A DNA stretch of 64,000 nt, taken from positions 2,046,001 to 2,110,000 of the forward strand of contig JAPFFF010000002.1 in assembly GCA_039105265.1 (NCBI GenBank), read 5' to 3'. The stretch comes from Tritrichomonas musculus. Its lineage: Eukaryota > Parabasalia > Tritrichomonadida > Tritrichomonadidae. Position 1 is the stretch's first letter. The number at the start of each line of letters is the position of its first letter. This document shows positions 61,881 through 64,000 of this stretch, in pieces. The translations under genes were made by a program, and so were the position numbers. Below the pieces are notes generated by a model that was given only the letters and a program-made list of their open reading frames with translations, did no database searches and was not told the DNA's origin.

Positions 61881-63406
61881 ATTGGCTTTCGAAGAATCTG
61901 GCGCCAATGGTACTGACATTCTCATCTGGGAAGTTCTTACCACCAATATTCAAAAAGCAGTTTTGGTAAACCGGATTCTCAAATACAGTCAAATCATTGT
62001 GATGCTTGGGGAACAACAATGACATGCTTGTGACATTGATTAATGGGATATTCAATGTAGACTTGATTCCGTTAGCGGCTGCTGCAATTGGGAATGCATG
62101 GTAATCTACCTTTTGAGATGGAATAACTAGGCCTTCACGTAAGATGGATTCAATGCTTGCACGAGTGGCTTCACAAACACCATATCCTTGCATGTTGGAC
62201 TTACAGAGAGTGATGGTCATTCGGTTAACAGTGAGTGTTGCTGGTTGTGATGAGTAATGAGCACTCATCAATTTATTAGCTTCGGTTTTAGATATGAAAT
62301 TAACGTAAACATTGCCTGCTGGATGCTTTGATGAAGGTATTCCACTTGGATGTTCTTTAAGATAATGCTTATTGCAAATTACCGAGCTCTGCAAACTCTT
62401 CATCAGTATAACTGAACATAAATGTAAATGTTTCAAGAATGTCATTAACAGGAATATTTGTTGAAGCAGGTATGTAATGGTCTATCAATTCATACTTCAA
62501 TTGATATTTAGTTGGTGTTGGTTCGGGAGATGGTGGATTTGGATTATCACCAGGTCCTGGGATGATAGCCTCATTACCGATTTGAGTGAATTGATGTTTG
62601 AGATGTCCATGTGCTTTGATTTGTTTGAGTTTATCGAGTTTCTCTGGGGATACGGTATCATTATCTTCCAAGAATGCCTTAGCTTCAGCAACTGTGTATG
62701 GGTCAATGGCAGCCCAAACAAGACCAGCTGGACTGACTTGGAATCTAATGGATAAATCACCAATGATTCCGTTAGGGAATAAGTCAAATGCCTGTAATGC
62801 AAGCAAGTCATCAAATGGTACATTCAAGTCGAATTCAGTTGTGGTCTTACCACCATCCTTGAAGCTATTGAGATTAACGTATGAACCAGCATGAGTTTGA
62901 CTGTAATTGCTGATGTTCTCCCATAAGCTGTGAACGAATCGGCGGCGCATCTTCTCAGTCTCTGGTTTCATAACCGAGTATAGGAAGCCCTCGCGAATGC
63001 ATTCATTTTGCTGATATCCGACATTGACATTGTTATGGAGAATCTCTAGCCTGTCGAATAATTGGTTCGAGGACTTAAATCCAACGAACAGTTTATAGAA
63101 GTTATTTGGATCATTGATCTCTTGCAATTTGGCCAAATCGGTGTTCAATTGCAAATCGAGTTTGATGTGGAATGTGAGAAAGCCTTTGTCGATATCGCTA
63201 ATGAAGTGGTCGGGATGTGTTAATGAAATCTGTGAGTACTGGCCTTGATGAAATGGGGCTGTCTGGTCATGGCAATCGACAGTTCTAAATGAGAAGCTTC
63301 TGGTACCATCATTCACATTGATGATATTTCTCATCTTCTGGAATGTGTCATTGATATTCCCAACCTCGTATTTCAAATTGTGAGCTCTTTCGTTCCTGTA
63401 TCTCAT
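61881..63406 (-). pseudogene. Major capsid protein of another lineage, frameshifted and 3'-truncated
   Basis: ATG at 63406 (MRYRNERAHNLKYEV); the upstream GTG is not needed. Double-jelly-roll pattern with TFHIKLDLQL, FDRLEILHNNVNVGYQQ, a Pro-rich loop (PGPGDNPNPPSPEPTP), FSYTDEEFAELG, a frame change near 62390, then NVYVNFISKTEANK, RMTITLCKSNM and NPVYQNCFLNIGGKNFPDE. The match to M2 MCP stops at ~61881, where the GIY-YIG tail begins; roughly the last 150 residues are missing. Less AT-rich than the M2 capsid gene. Confidence 0.75.
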
Positions 63407-63453
63407 TTTGTATCTTGGAAAAAAGCTTGAAATCACATTTTTGTATATACCAA

Positions 63454-63705
63454 ATGGGTATTGGCATCTTCAAGAAGATTAAGAACGCTTTCAAGAATGT
63501 CGGCAGTAAGCTCAAGAATGCAGCTCAAACTGTCATCCGCAACATCCCAAGGGCAGTTGATATTGGAAAGGGTATCATCAATAAAATCAAGCCAATCGCC
63601 GACTTCATACCAGGTGTTGGACCAGTTGTAGACACCATCAGCACTGGACTCAATTACGTAAGCAAAGCTAATGATATAGGTAAATCCATACTGGACAAGG
63701 TTTAA
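63454..63705 (+). CDS. Small pVI-like protein, 83 aa
   Basis: ATG at 63454 (MGIGIFKKIKNAFKNVGSKL). It consists of an amphipathic Lys/Phe helix, a second basic helix and a Gly/Pro/Val hydrophobic stretch (IADFIPGVGPVVDTISTGL). It resembles the N-terminal half of the M2 protein 13715-14236. The start lies 47 bp from the MCP start on the other strand. Likely an internal virion protein that interacts with membranes or DNA; inferred from composition. Confidence 0.6.
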   Translation: MGIGIFKKIKNAFKNVGSKLKNAAQTVIRNIPRAVDIGKGIINKIKPIADFIPGVGPVVDTISTGLNYVSKANDIGKSILDKV

Positions 63706-63791
63706 TCATCATCGAATATCCACATACATATGAATATATTTTTGTCCGTTTTGAAATGAATTGCTATATTAGGGTTATAAATGATAACAAG

Positions 63792-64000
63792 ATGGAGCAA
63801 CGCACGTTCAACTCAGTAGAGGAGTTCGACCTGTTCTACCAGAAGTACAAGAATATGTCAATGAGAAGACGACCAATTACCTCAATAAAACCTACAAAAT
63901 AATCAACCCCGAATGCGAGTACAGGATTACCAAACGCACTGGCAAGGATGGCTCCAATAATGTGTTTCTCAAGAAGATCACCAAGCAAGCCGATAATGAC
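63792..64000 (+). pseudogene. Unidentified protein, partial and frameshifted
   Basis: From ATG 63792 the frame (MEQRTFNSVEEFDLFYQKY) stops at 63902. A second frame from about 63855 (VNEKTTNYLNKTYKIINP, then ITKRTGKDGSNNVFLKK) stays open to the window edge and has the same less AT-rich composition, so one base was probably lost or gained near 63850. Charged, helical. Family not recognised. Confidence 0.45.

Larger units (their letters stand above)
54026..64000. mobile_element. Maverick M6, right end outside window
   Basis: Begins AGTAGTATACGTTAGG within a MULE tandem unit; the last five MULE bases are ATAAG. Gene order: decayed giant fibre (minus), penton-like (plus), MCP (minus), pVI-like (plus), broken partial gene (plus). 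Left of ~61880 it resembles the M2 right arm. Right of that point base composition is less AT-rich and the genes are of another lineage. Confidence 0.82.

Overview
The window reads as repeat-dense DNA of a parabasalid protist, most likely a Trichomonas-like species. This is inferred from the AT-rich, intron-less genes with very short leaders and from the pile-up of Maverick/Polinton elements with a Mutator-like (MULE) element. I see no ordinary host housekeeping gene. Nearly everything belongs to at least six Maverick copies or fragments (called M1 to M6 here) and one MULE, inserted into one another. The species cannot be fixed from the sequence alone.

Layout. M1 occupies 1-9236 and resumes at 33515-~37745. 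It carries a broken type B DNA polymerase, a NUMOD4-HNH nuclease, and a fibre gene cut in two by M2. M2 (9237-33514, 24,278 bp) is complete: near-identical ~225-bp terminal inverted repeats (TIRs) starting AGTAGTATAG, flanked by a 5-bp AGTGA target duplication. Its left arm runs gene A, integrase, packaging ATPase, small virion-like proteins, double-jelly-roll major capsid protein (MCP), HNH nuclease and five small genes. Its right arm has a frameshifted protein-primed polymerase with an OTU-like N-terminus, a GIY-YIG nuclease, a penton-like protein and two giant fibre/spike-like genes. M3 (~37746-45560) has lost its left end and joins M1 through an MCP-fibre hybrid. Its right end sits inside the ATPase gene of M4 (45561-47878), a remnant with an internal deletion and a palindromic terminus.

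From 47879 to 50520 lies AT-rich DNA without genes, apart from a small inverted-repeat element. The MULE (about 50521-54025) has long inverted repeats built of 33-bp tandem units. Its transposase is damaged and contains a Maverick end (M5, 51208-51541). M6 (54026-window end) is inserted in the right MULE repeat. It carries a decayed giant fibre gene, an intact penton-like gene, a truncated MCP and a pVI-like small protein.

How the genes work together: integrase and the terminal repeats move the element; the protein-primed polymerase copies it; MCP, penton-like protein, ATPase and small basic proteins would build and fill a capsid; the giant fibre-like proteins would face the host. M2 looks recently mobile, with intact capsid, ATPase and integrase genes and near-identical TIRs, but its polymerase frame is broken. 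Comparison between the copies shows block-wise exchange of sequence, especially in the fibre and penton region.
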